29,852 bases of DNA from Actinomycetes bacterium (lineage in GTDB: Bacteria; Actinomycetota; Actinomycetes; Actinomycetales; Microbacteriaceae). The notes under the pieces are model-generated. The model was not told where the DNA came from. It made no database searches and was given only the letters and a program-made list of their open reading frames with translations. Every line of letters starts with the position of its first letter. The stretch's first letter is position 1. Below are positions 1-7,479 of this stretch, one piece after another. The stretch lies in assembly GCA_023428065.1 (NCBI GenBank), contig JAEYZI010000091.1:1-29852 (forward strand), written 5' to 3'. Position numbers and translations under genes: made by a program.

Positions 1-2403
1 CCCCGCGACCTGTGCGCGGCCGGCGACGGCCGGCAGGCGTCCCGCGACGGTCGCCGCGAGCATCCGGCGCCGGGCGGCCTCGCCGCCGACGAGCGCGAGA
101 GAGCCGGCGGGCACGCGACCGTCGTAGGGTCCGACGCGGGTGTCGCCGACCCCGCCCACGAGGCCGTCGAGGGTGATCGCGTCGCCCTCGGAGGTGCGCG
201 CCTCGGCCCACGCGAGGTCGTCGAGGTGGGTGCGGAGCCCCTCACCCTCGACGTCGACGTTGGGCAGGACGCGCTGGAGCCACCTCGGCAGGTACCACGC
301 GTGGCGTCCGAAGAGCGCCATGACGGCGGGCACGAGCGTCATGCGGATGAGGAAGGCGTCGATCGCGACGCCCACGGCGAGGCCGAGGGCGATGACCTTG
401 ATCATCGACGCCCCCTCGGGCACGAACGCCGCGAAGACGAAGAACATGATGAGCGCCGCCGCGGTCACGACGCGCGCTGCCCCCGCGAAGCCGCGCGAGA
501 TCGCCCGACGCGGGCTCGCGCCGTGCACGTACGCCTCGCGCATGCCCGAGACGAGGAACACCTCGTAGTCCATCGCGAGGCCGAAGAGGATCGCCATGAG
601 CAGGATGGGCATGAAGCTCAGGATGGGTCCCGGCACGACGTTGAGGGCGTCCGCCCCCCAGCCCCACTGGAACACGGCCACGACGACGCCGAACGACGCG
701 AAGACCGAGAGCAGGTAGCCGAGGGCCGCCTTGATGGGCACGACGATCGAGCGGAACACCATCATGAGCAGCACGATCGAGAGCCCCACGACGACGAGCC
801 CGAACGGCAGGAGCGCGGCGTCGAGGCGGGCCGACACGTCGATCGCGACGGCCGTGGCGCCCGTGACGGCGATCGGCGTGGCGTACTCGCGCTCGATCGC
901 GGGCCCGAGGTCGCGGATGTGCTCGACGAGGGCCGTCGTCTCGGGGTCGGAGGGCCCCGTCTCGGGGATCACCTGGATGATCGCCGTGTCGACCGTCGGG
1001 TTCGGGATGGGACGGCCGACGGATGCGACGCCGGGCACCCGGCTGAGCTCGCTCGCGATGGCGTCGAGGTCGTCGAGCACGTCGGTCGTCTGGGTGATGT
1101 CGACGGTGACGACGAGCGGGCCGTTGCGGCCGGGCCCGAAGGCCTCCGCCGTGATGTCGTAGGCGCGGCGGGCGGTCTCCTCCTCGGAGTAGCTGCCGCC
1201 GTCGGGGAGCGCGAGCACGAGCTGCGTGGCCGGCACGGCCGCGACGCCGAGGAGCGCGACGACGCCGAGGATGAAGGCCACGGGCGCCTTGAGCACGAGC
1301 GCGACCCACCGCTCGCCGAGCGTGCGGCGTCCGGTGGCGGGGGCGGCATCCGTCTCGCCGTCGTGGGCGAGGGCGCGCCGCGCCGTGCGCGATCCGGGCT
1401 TGGGCGCGAGCTTGTCGCCCATGAGGCCCATGATCGCCGGCAGCAGGGTGATCGCCGCGAGCATCGCCATGAGCACCGCGAAGGCGGCGGTGACGCCCAT
1501 CCAGCCGAGGAACGGGATGCCCACGATGAGCAGGCCGACGAGGGCGATCATGACCGTCACGCCGGCGAAGACGACCGAGCCGCCCGCGGTCGCGACGGCC
1601 GTCGCCGCGGACTCCTCGGGGTGCGTGCCCCGCGCGAGCTGCGTGCGATGGCGCATGAGGATGAAGAGCGCGTAGTCGATGCCGACCGCGAGCCCGATCA
1701 TGAGGGCGAGCATGGGCGTCGTCGTCGAGAGGGTCGTGAACGCGGCGAGGCCGAGGATGCCGCCCATCGACACGCCGAGCGCGAGGAGCGCCGAGACGAG
1801 CGGGAGGCCGGCGGCGAGCAGCGAGCCGAAGGTCACGATGAGTACGACGGCCGCGAAGACGACGCCGATGACCTCGACGATCGAGAGCCCGAAGTGGAAG
1901 GACTGGAAGACCTGCCCGCCGTACTCGACCTGCACGGTGTCGGATGCGAGCTCGTCGCCGATCTCCTGGACGGCCTGGATGCTCGCGTCGGAGACCTCCT
2001 CGCTCGCCCCTGCGAACTGCACCTGCACGACGGCCGTCATGCCGTCGGCGCTCACGGCGTCGGTCGCGTACTCGTCGAAGGGCGAGAGGGCGTTCTCGAC
2101 GCCCTCGACGTCGCCGAGCTCGCCCGTGACGCGCTCGATGTCGTCGGTCATGGTCTCGATGGGCGCACCCGTCGAGTGGATGACGACCTGTCCGCTGGCT
2201 CCCGAGGTCTGGGGGAAGACGGCCGCGAGGCGGTCGATCGCCTCCTGCGACTCGGTGCCGGGTATCTTGAACGAGTCCTGCATCGTGCCGCCGAGGGCGA
2301 GGCCGCCGACGACGGCGCCCGCCGCCAGCAGGATCCATGCGATGAGCACGGGCACGGCACGCCGGTAGGCGAAGCGTCCGATCCGGGAGAGCAGGATGGC
2401 CAT
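1..2403 (-). CDS. MMPL-family (RND-type) membrane transporter, 3' end cut by window edge
   Basis: An integral membrane exporter of the MMPL/RND type, which in actinobacteria moves lipids, drugs or other hydrophobic compounds across the membrane using the proton gradient. The reading frame is open for 801 codons from ATG 2403 to the left edge with no stop. The N-terminus has a membrane segment (about residues 14-35), then a periplasmic loop, a membrane bundle with a GIDY motif (D243-Y244), a second loop and a second bundle with an AMDY motif (D612-Y613). These Asp-Tyr pairs are the expected proton-relay residues of the family. After about residue 725 comes an extra cytoplasmic tail that is not part of the MMPL core. 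The ribosome site GGAGA overlaps the stop of the upstream TetR gene, so the two are co-transcribed and probably translationally coupled. The substrate cannot be read from sequence. Confidence 0.9.
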   Translation of the reverse strand, partial: MAILLSRIGRFAYRRAVPVLIAWILLAAGAVVGGLALGGTMQDSFKIPGTESQEAIDRLAAVFPQTSGASGQVVIHSTGAPIETMTDDIERVTGELGDVEGVENALSPFDEYATDAVSADGMTAVVQVQFAGASEEVSDASIQAVQEIGDELASDTVQVEYGGQVFQSFHFGLSIVEVIGVVFAAVVLIVTFGSLLAAGLPLVSALLALGVSMGGILGLAAFTTLSTTTPMLALMIGLAVGIDYALFILMRHRTQLARGTHPEESAATAVATAGGSVVFAGVTVMIALVGLLIVGIPFLGWMGVTAAFAVLMAMLAAITLLPAIMGLMGDKLAPKPGSRTARRALAHDGETDAAPATGRRTLGERWVALVLKAPVAFILGVVALLGVAAVPATQLVLALPDGGSYSEEETARRAYDITAEAFGPGRNGPLVVTVDITQTTDVLDDLDAIASELSRVPGVASVGRPIPNPTVDTAIIQVIPETGPSDPETTALVEHIRDLGPAIEREYATPIAVTGATAVAIDVSARLDAALLPFGLVVVGLSIVLLMMVFRSIVVPIKAALGYLLSVFASFGVVVAVFQWGWGADALNVVPGPILSFMPILLMAILFGLAMDYEVFLVSGMREAYVHGASPRRAISRGFAGAARVVTAAALIMFFVFAAFVPEGASMIKVIALGLAVGVAIDAFLIRMTLVPAVMALFGRHAWYLPRWLQRVLPNVDVEGEGLRTHLDDLAWAEARTSEGDAITLDGLVGGVGDTRVGPYDGRVPAGSLALVGGEAARRRMLAATVAGRLPAVAGRAQVAG

Positions 2404-2413
2404 GTCGGTCTCC

Positions 2414-2965
2414 TTAGGCGACGGTCACGGGGGCGAGCAGCTCGCCGAGGATGCGGATGAGGGAGTCGCGCAGCTGCGCGTCGTCGGGTGCCGCGTCGGG
2501 CGCGTAGTCGGCGATCTGGGCGAGCAGGTAGGCGGCGCCGCCGAGCGCGACCGCGAAGCGCACCTGGTCGTCGACGCTCTGCTGGGGGCGCGCCTCGGCG
2601 ATCTGGCGGATGATGTGCTGCGCCCGGGCGACGACGGGCAGGTCGACGAGGGCACCCGACTGGGTGATGAAGATCTGGGCCGCGAGGCGGTGCTCGAGCA
2701 GGACGTCGACGAACTCGGCGAGGAACGCGCGACGCTCCTCCTCGCCTCCCGCGAGCTGGGCCGTGCGCGGGAGGATCGCGGCGATCCGCTCGATCGCGGG
2801 GGTGAGGGCTGCGTCGAGCAGCGCCTCCTTGGAGGCGTAGTGGTAGAGCACGCTCGCCTTGGACACGCCCGCACGAGCGGCGATCGCCTGGATGGAGGTG
2901 CCCAGGTAGCCGGCGGAGGCGAACTCCTGCAGGGCGGCGTCGCGGAGCTCGGATGCTGTGGTCAC
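2414..2965 (-). CDS. TetR/AcrR-family transcriptional repressor
   Basis: A TetR-type regulator of about 183 residues, probably repressing itself and the MMPL exporter 10 bp downstream. The first 45 residues form the DNA-binding domain, with a helix-turn-helix around TSIQAIAARAGVSKASVLYHYASKEALL. In that run the residues GVSKASVLYHYASKE are the family hallmark. The rest is the ligand/dimerisation domain, and its ligand is unknown. I chose the GTG at 2965. An upstream GTG-type start at 3013 would translate the operator palindromes into a repetitive peptide and put the start on top of the binding sites, which is unlikely. The stop TAA is shared with the ribosome site of the exporter gene. De-repression by an exported compound is the usual logic of such pairs; that part is inference. 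Confidence 0.9.
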   Translation of the reverse strand: MTTASELRDAALQEFASAGYLGTSIQAIAARAGVSKASVLYHYASKEALLDAALTPAIERIAAILPRTAQLAGGEEERRAFLAEFVDVLLEHRLAAQIFITQSGALVDLPVVARAQHIIRQIAEARPQQSVDDQVRFAVALGGAAYLLAQIADYAPDAAPDDAQLRDSLIRILGELLAPVTVA

Positions 2966-2979
2966 GAAGCGACGGTACC

Positions 2980-3012
2980 TGACCGATCGGTCAAGAACTG
3001 ACCGATCGGTCA
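2980..3012. promoter_or_regulatory. Tandem TetR operator palindromes
   Basis: Two identical perfect 14-bp palindromes, TGACCGATCGGTCA, lie at 2980-2993 and 2999-3012, with centres 19 bp apart. They sit 15 bp upstream of the TetR start and about 110 bp upstream of the small plus-strand operon. The form (a perfect palindrome built on GACCGATCGGTC) is a common TetR-family operator class. A repressor bound here could block the leftward tetR-MMPL promoter and perhaps also the rightward promoter. Confidence 0.82.
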
Positions 3013-3119
3013 AACTCGGGGCGAACGCTCAGCAATACGCACCTCGTCGCCGCCGCGCAACCCCCGCGCACGGCACCCCGCGCCGGGGTAGCGTGGAGCC
3101 CAGGCCGAAGGAGGGTCCC

Positions 3120-3308
3120 GTGCGCAAGTTCATCTTCAACACGAGCGTTCTCAGCTCCCTCTTCGGCGCCGTCGGCGTCGTGCAGGCGACCCGCAAGGGG
3201 CCGCGCGACTGGCGGCTCATCCTCATGTGGGTCGGCTGGGCGTGCTCGCTCGCGATCGCCGTCGGCACCGTCGTCGAGGAGTCGAAGAACAAGGAACTGG
3301 AGTGGTGA
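3120..3308 (+). CDS. Small membrane protein of unknown function (62 aa)
   Basis: Starts at GTG 3120 behind a strong GGAGG ribosome site (about 3109-3114), although the same frame stays open further upstream. The protein begins VRKFIFNTSVLSS. It has one clear hydrophobic segment in its second half (LILMWVGWACSLAIAVGTV) and a shorter one near the N-terminus, so it is a small one- or two-pass membrane protein. The tail is charged (EESKNKELEW). Its stop TGA overlaps the ATG of the next gene (TGATG), so the two are translated together. I do not recognise a family. It is transcribed divergently from tetR, so its promoter lies near the TetR palindromes and it might be co-controlled. Confidence 0.75.
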   Translation: MRKFIFNTSVLSSLFGAVGVVQATRKGPRDWRLILMWVGWACSLAIAVGTVVEESKNKELEW

Positions 3309-3787
3309 TGTACGGATACGGAAACGGGATCGGCGGCTTCTTCGGGTTCCTGGGCGCCGTCGCACAGGCCATCGGCGGCATCATCCTCGTCGCCGTCCTC
3401 ATCGGCGTGGTCGTGCTGCTCGTGCGCTTCCTGCTCATCGGCACGAAGGCGGCGCAGCTCTACATCGACCGCAACGAGCCCCCCAAGCCGCAGCACGAGC
3501 GGGACCGCTACCGCCCGACGCCGCCCGCGCCCGCGCCGGCCTCCGCCCCCGCGGCGAGCGCGCCCGTCTCCGCCCCTACGGCGTCCGCCCCCGCCAACCC
3601 GGAGGACCCCGCCGCGAAGGCGACCACGGGCACCCCCGCCCCGAAGTCCGCGGCGACGCACGCGTCGGCATCCGCCTCGACGCTCGTGCCCGACGCGACG
3701 CCCCCCGTCTCGAAGGTCTCCGAGACGAAGCCCGCGGCCAAGCCCGCGACGAAGCCGCGCACGCCCAAGACGCCCCCGGCGGTCTGA
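3308..3787 (+). CDS. Small membrane protein with Pro/Ala-rich tail
   Basis: 159 residues. I chose ATG 3308 because it overlaps the stop of the preceding gene and has GGAG about 6 bp upstream. A Gly/Tyr/Phe-rich N-terminus (MYGYGNGIGGFFGF) leads into one long membrane helix (about residues 20-45). A short basic/polar stretch follows, then a low-complexity Pro/Ala/Ser/Thr/Lys-rich tail from about residue 60 to the end. The tail looks disordered and could span cell-wall material or be cytoplasmic; orientation is uncertain. No catalytic motif is visible. It ends 3 bp before the convergent regulator gene at 3791, leaving no room for a terminator. Function unknown. Confidence 0.75.
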   Translation: MYGYGNGIGGFFGFLGAVAQAIGGIILVAVLIGVVVLLVRFLLIGTKAAQLYIDRNEPPKPQHERDRYRPTPPAPAPASAPAASAPVSAPTASAPANPEDPAAKATTGTPAPKSAATHASASASTLVPDATPPVSKVSETKPAAKPATKPRTPKTPPAV

Positions 3788-3790
3788 GGC

Positions 3791-4501
3791 TCAAGCCAGG
3801 AAGCCCCGCAGGAGCGCAGCCGAGCCCTCGAGGTGCTCGCGCATGGCCGCCTCCGCGGTCGCGCCGTCGCCCGCGAGGATCGCGAGCACGATCGCCTCGT
3901 GCTGGCGGTTGGAGTGCTCGATGTTGCGCGCGAGCAGCGGGAAGCTGTCGAGCAGCTCGTTGACGCGCGTGCGGTTCTCGGCGATGAGCGCCACGAGCGA
4001 CGGGACGCCCGCGAGCTCCGCGATGCCGAGATGCAGGCGCGAATCGAGCCGACGGTAGTCCTCCGGGGCCGCGGCCTGCACCTCCGCGAGGCGCGTCCAC
4101 AGCGACGCGCGCTGCGCCGCCCCGAGCTCCCGGCCCGCCGCGAGCCGGGCGGCCCCCCGCTCGAGCACCTCGCGCAGGCCCACGAGGTCGTCGAGCTCGC
4201 CCGGCACGGGGGGCGCCGCACCGGTGGACGCGGGCAGCGGGTTGGCCACGAAGGTTCCGCCGTAGCGGCCGCGGCGCGCCGTGAGGAAGCCGGCATCCGC
4301 GAGCTCCTTGATCGCCTCGCGCACGGTGTCTCGGCTCACCGAGAACCGCACGGCGAGCTCGCGTTCGGGCGGCAGGGCGCCGCCCGGCTCGACGACACCG
4401 AGCCGGATCGTCTGCATGAGGCGCGAGACGGTCTCCTCGAGCGAGTTGCCGGCGCGCACCGGCCGGAACACGAGCTCGTGGACGAGCGAGTCCTCATCCA
4501 T
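3791..4501 (-). CDS. FadR-subfamily GntR transcriptional regulator
   Basis: A 236-residue regulator. The N-terminal winged helix-turn-helix spans about residues 20-86 (PPERELAVRFSVSRDTVREA is the recognition region). The C-terminal FCD ligand domain runs from about 103 to the end and keeps the likely metal ligands D153, H157, H201 and H223. FCD regulators usually bind a small carboxylic acid or a related metabolite. The gene is the last of a leftward series (ligase, hydrolase, aldehyde dehydrogenase, SDR) and lies 30 bp after the SDR gene. It is therefore the best candidate for the local regulator of the amine locus, possibly acting at the TTACACCC-AGGT elements near 8.9 kb. Target and ligand are inferred. 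Confidence 0.9.
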   Translation of the reverse strand: MDEDSLVHELVFRPVRAGNSLEETVSRLMQTIRLGVVEPGGALPPERELAVRFSVSRDTVREAIKELADAGFLTARRGRYGGTFVANPLPASTGAAPPVPGELDDLVGLREVLERGAARLAAGRELGAAQRASLWTRLAEVQAAAPEDYRRLDSRLHLGIAELAGVPSLVALIAENRTRVNELLDSFPLLARNIEHSNRQHEAIVLAILAGDGATAEAAMREHLEGSAALLRGFLA

Positions 4502-4531
4502 GCGCCCGCGCCTCCCCGCGTCGCGTGACGC

Positions 4532-5308
4532 TCACAGCGGCGTCACGTAGGCCGACGAGATGCCGCCGTCGACGAGGAACGTCGACGCCGTGATAAAGCT
4601 CGCATCGTCGCTCGCGAGGAAGGCGACCGCCGCAGCGAGCTCCTCGGGCTCGGCGAAGCGCCCGAGGGGCACGTGCACGAGCCGTCGGGCCGCGCGCTCC
4701 GGGTCCTTCGCGAAGAGCTCCGTGAGCAGCGGGGTGTTGACGGGCCCCGGGCACAGCGCGTTCACGCGGATGCCCTGTCGCGCGAACTGCACGCCGAGCT
4801 CGCGCGTCATCGCGAGCACGCCGCCCTTCGAGGCCGTGTACGAGATCTGCGAGGTCGCCGAGCCGAGCACCGCGACGAACGACGCCGTGTTGATGATCGA
4901 GCCGCGACCGGCGGGCACCATGTGCCGCAGCGCGGCGCGCGAGCACAGATACACGCTCGTGAGGTTGACCCGCTGCACGCGGTCCCACGCCTCGAGCTCG
5001 GTGGTCTCGATCGAGTCGTCGTCGGCGGGCGAGATGCCCGCGTTGTTGAAGGCGATGTCGACCGCGCCGAACTCGGCCGCCGCGGTGTCGAAGAGCGTGT
5101 CGACCTGCTCCTTGTCGGCGACGTCGACGGGCACGAAGAAACCCCCGACGGCCTCCGCGGCCGCCGCGCCCGTCACGGGGTCGAGGTCGCCGATCACGAC
5201 GCGGGCGCCCTCCGCGGCGAAGCGCTTCGCGGTCGCGAGACCGATGCCGCTCGCGCCGCCCGTGATGACGGCGACGCGGCCGCCGAGCCGCTGGGTGAGA
5301 TCGATCAT
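4532..5308 (-). CDS. Short-chain dehydrogenase/reductase (SDR)
   Basis: A classical SDR of 258 residues. The cofactor motif TGGASGIG is at 16-23, and an acidic residue after the second strand (D41) favours NAD(H) over NADP(H). NNAG is at 88-91, and the catalytic set is N115, S143, Y157 and K161. Annotation pipelines would call it 3-oxoacyl-ACP reductase-like, but the setting between an aldehyde dehydrogenase and a FadR-type regulator argues for a catabolic role. In a gamma-glutamylation pathway for an amino-alcohol, an NAD-dependent SDR could oxidise the alcohol to the aldehyde that the next enzyme takes. That role is inference; the family and active site are directly visible. It starts at ATG 5308, with a likely ribosome site GGAAAGGAC just upstream. 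Confidence 0.92.
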   Translation of the reverse strand: MIDLTQRLGGRVAVITGGASGIGLATAKRFAAEGARVVIGDLDPVTGAAAAEAVGGFFVPVDVADKEQVDTLFDTAAAEFGAVDIAFNNAGISPADDDSIETTELEAWDRVQRVNLTSVYLCSRAALRHMVPAGRGSIINTASFVAVLGSATSQISYTASKGGVLAMTRELGVQFARQGIRVNALCPGPVNTPLLTELFAKDPERAARRLVHVPLGRFAEPEELAAAVAFLASDDASFITASTFLVDGGISSAYVTPL

Positions 5309-5371
5309 GGGTGGGGTCCTTTCCGGGCGATGGTCTCGACGCGCGTCGCGTCCGCGACGTGCGTCAGCCGC

Positions 5372-6730
5372 CTAGGTGGCGAAGAAGACGTTCTTGGTCT
5401 CGGTGAAGGCGAGCGGTGCATCGGGCCCGAGCTCGCGCCCGAGCCCGGACGCCTTCATCCCGCCGAACGGGGTCGTGTACCGCACGGAGGAGTGCGAGTT
5501 GACGCTGATCGTGCCGGACTCGACGGCGCGGGCGACGCGTATGCCGCGACCCAGGTCGCTCGTCCAGATCGAGCCCGACAGCCCGTAGATCGACGCGTTC
5601 GCGAGGGCGATCGCGTCGGCCTCGTCGTCGAACGGCAGCACGGCCACGACGGGCCCGAAGATCTCGTCGTTCGCGATGCGGTCCTCGCGCCGCGCGAGCA
5701 CGACGGTCGGCGCGAACCAGAAGCCCGACCCGCCGGGCGCGTCGCCGCGGAACGCGACGTCGACATCGTCGTCGAGGAACGACGCCACCTGGTCGCGGTG
5801 CGTCGAGGAGACGAGCGGTCCCATCTCGGTCGCCTCGTCACCCGGCGCACCGACCCGGAACGCCTTCACGGCCGGCTCGAGCAGCTCGAGGAAGCGGTCG
5901 AGCACGCTGCGCTCGACGAGGAGGCGGCTGCGTGCGCAGCAGTCCTGCCCCGCGTTGTCGAAGACCGAGGCGGGGGTCGTGGCGGCGGCGCGCTCGAGAT
6001 CCGCATCCGCGAACACGATGTTGGCGCTCTTGCCGCCCAGTTCGAGCGTCGCGGGCTTGAGACGCTCGGCGCATCCCGCCGCGACGCGTGCGCCCACCTC
6101 CGTCGAGCCCGTGAACACGACCTTGCCCACGTGCGGGTGCGTCACGAAGCGCTCCCCCACGACCGATCCGCGCCCCGGCAGCACCTGGAAGAGTCCCTCC
6201 GGAAGGCCCGACTCGAGCGCGAGCTCGCCGAGCCGGATGGCGGTGAGCGGCGTCCAGTCGGCCGGCTTGAGGAGCACGGCGTTGCCCGCCGCGAGCGCCG
6301 GCGCGAACCCCCACGAGGCGATCGTCATGGGGAAGTTCCACGGCACGATGACGCCGACGACGCCGATCGGCTCGTGGAAGGTCACGTCGATGCCGCCGGC
6401 GACGGGGATCTGCTGGCCGATGAGGCGCTCGGGCGAGCCCGCGTAGTAGGTGAGCACGTCGCGCACGTGCCCCGCCTCCCAGCGGGCCGACGAGATCGGA
6501 TGCCCCGAGTTGCGCACCTCGAGCCGCGCGAGCTCCTCGAGGTGGGCGTCGACGGTCGCCGCGAAGCGGCGGAGCGCCGCGGCACGGTCGGCGGGCGCGA
6601 GGGCGGCCCACGCGCGCTGCGCGACGCGGGCGCGCTCGACGGCCGCGTCGACCTCCTCGAGCCTCGTGTGCCGCACCTCGCCGATGACCTGCTCGGTCGC
6701 CGGGTCGATGAGGGTCGTGCTGCCGCTCAT
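5372..6730 (-). CDS. NAD(P)-dependent aldehyde dehydrogenase
   Basis: A 452-residue ALDH-superfamily enzyme that oxidises an aldehyde to the acid. Visible landmarks are PWNFP with N132, K155 (LLKPADWTP), FTGST at 206-210, the general base E230 in LELGGK, the catalytic cysteine C264 in GQDCC (C265 adjacent) and E357 in the NDEIFGP motif. Its ATG at 6730 overlaps the stop of the hydrolase gene (ATGA), so it belongs to the same operon. The same frame stays open well upstream inside the hydrolase gene, but that part is non-native sequence. By context it probably acts on a gamma-glutamyl-aminoaldehyde (PuuC-like role). The shorter length (many family members are about 480-500) reflects a short N-terminus, with no missing catalytic part. 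Confidence 0.92.
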   Translation of the reverse strand: MSGSTTLIDPATEQVIGEVRHTRLEEVDAAVERARVAQRAWAALAPADRAAALRRFAATVDAHLEELARLEVRNSGHPISSARWEAGHVRDVLTYYAGSPERLIGQQIPVAGGIDVTFHEPIGVVGVIVPWNFPMTIASWGFAPALAAGNAVLLKPADWTPLTAIRLGELALESGLPEGLFQVLPGRGSVVGERFVTHPHVGKVVFTGSTEVGARVAAGCAERLKPATLELGGKSANIVFADADLERAAATTPASVFDNAGQDCCARSRLLVERSVLDRFLELLEPAVKAFRVGAPGDEATEMGPLVSSTHRDQVASFLDDDVDVAFRGDAPGGSGFWFAPTVVLARREDRIANDEIFGPVVAVLPFDDEADAIALANASIYGLSGSIWTSDLGRGIRVARAVESGTISVNSHSSVRYTTPFGGMKASGLGRELGPDAPLAFTETKNVFFAT

Positions 6731-7479
6731 GCCTCCCCCTTCGTCGCGCGGTACGCGCGCGCCGCATCCACGAGCCCCGCGAAGAGCCGTGCGTCCTCGG
6801 CCGCATCCTCCTCGGGGTGCCACTGCACCGCGACGCCGAAGGGATGCTCGGGCAGCTCGACGGCCTGCACGATGCCGTCGTCGCTGCGCGCCGTCACGAC
6901 GAGCCCCGCGCCGAGCGCGTCGACCGCCTGGTGATGGTAGCTCTTCACGCGAAGCGTCTCCTCGGGCACGATCTCCGCGAGCCGGGTGCCGGCGTCGATG
7001 GCGACCTCGTTGACCGTGAACACGCCGCCGCCCGCGTTGTAGCGCGTCGAGCCCACGACATCCGGCAGGTGCTGGATGAGGCTTCCGCCGCGCGCGACGT
7101 TGAGCACCTGCAGCCCACGGCAGATGCCGAGGAAGGGGATGCCGCGCTCGATCGCACCCGTCAGCAGCGCGTCCTCCCACGCGTCGCGATCGCGCCGCGG
7201 CTCGTCGGTCGTGGGGTGCGGATCCTGCCCGTAGCGGGCGGGGTCGACATCCTTGCCGCCCGTGACGATGAGTCCGTCGAGCGTGCCGAGCACGGTCGCC
7301 GCGATGCCCGCGTCGACGGGCTGCGGGGGCAGCAGCACGGGGATTCCGCCCGCCCGGTGCACCGCCTCGAAGTAGACCTCGGGCAGGAACGCCGCGTGCA
7401 CATACCATACGCCGGTGCGCGCCTGCTCGAGGTACGTCGTGAGGCCGACAACCGGCCGTGCGTCGTCAGAACCGCTCAA
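6727..7479 (-). CDS. Gamma-glutamyl amide hydrolase, class I glutamine amidotransferase fold (PuuD-like)
   Basis: 250 residues, peptidase C26 family. The nucleophile elbow GICRG gives C120, and the QWHPE motif gives H221 and E223, a complete Cys-His-Glu triad. TGGKDVDP (73-80) and the KSYHHQAV segment are typical of gamma-glutamyl-gamma-aminobutyrate hydrolases. The expected reaction is hydrolysis of a gamma-glutamyl amide, releasing glutamate and the amino acid formed from the original amine. The gene overlaps the ligase gene by 14 bp at its start and the aldehyde dehydrogenase by 4 bp at its end, so it sits in the middle of a tightly coupled operon. The start ATG 7479 lies inside the end of the ligase gene. 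Confidence 0.92.
   Translation of the reverse strand: MSGSDDARPVVGLTTYLEQARTGVWYVHAAFLPEVYFEAVHRAGGIPVLLPPQPVDAGIAATVLGTLDGLIVTGGKDVDPARYGQDPHPTTDEPRRDRDAWEDALLTGAIERGIPFLGICRGLQVLNVARGGSLIQHLPDVVGSTRYNAGGGVFTVNEVAIDAGTRLAEIVPEETLRVKSYHHQAVDALGAGLVVTARSDDGIVQAVELPEHPFGVAVQWHPEEDAAEDARLFAGLVDAARAYRATKGEA

Noticed and set aside
226..2460. Long plus-strand frames opposite the MMPL gene
   Set aside because: Arg/Asp/His/Glu-rich shadow translations of a GC-rich gene on the other strand; the minus frame shows real MMPL motifs.
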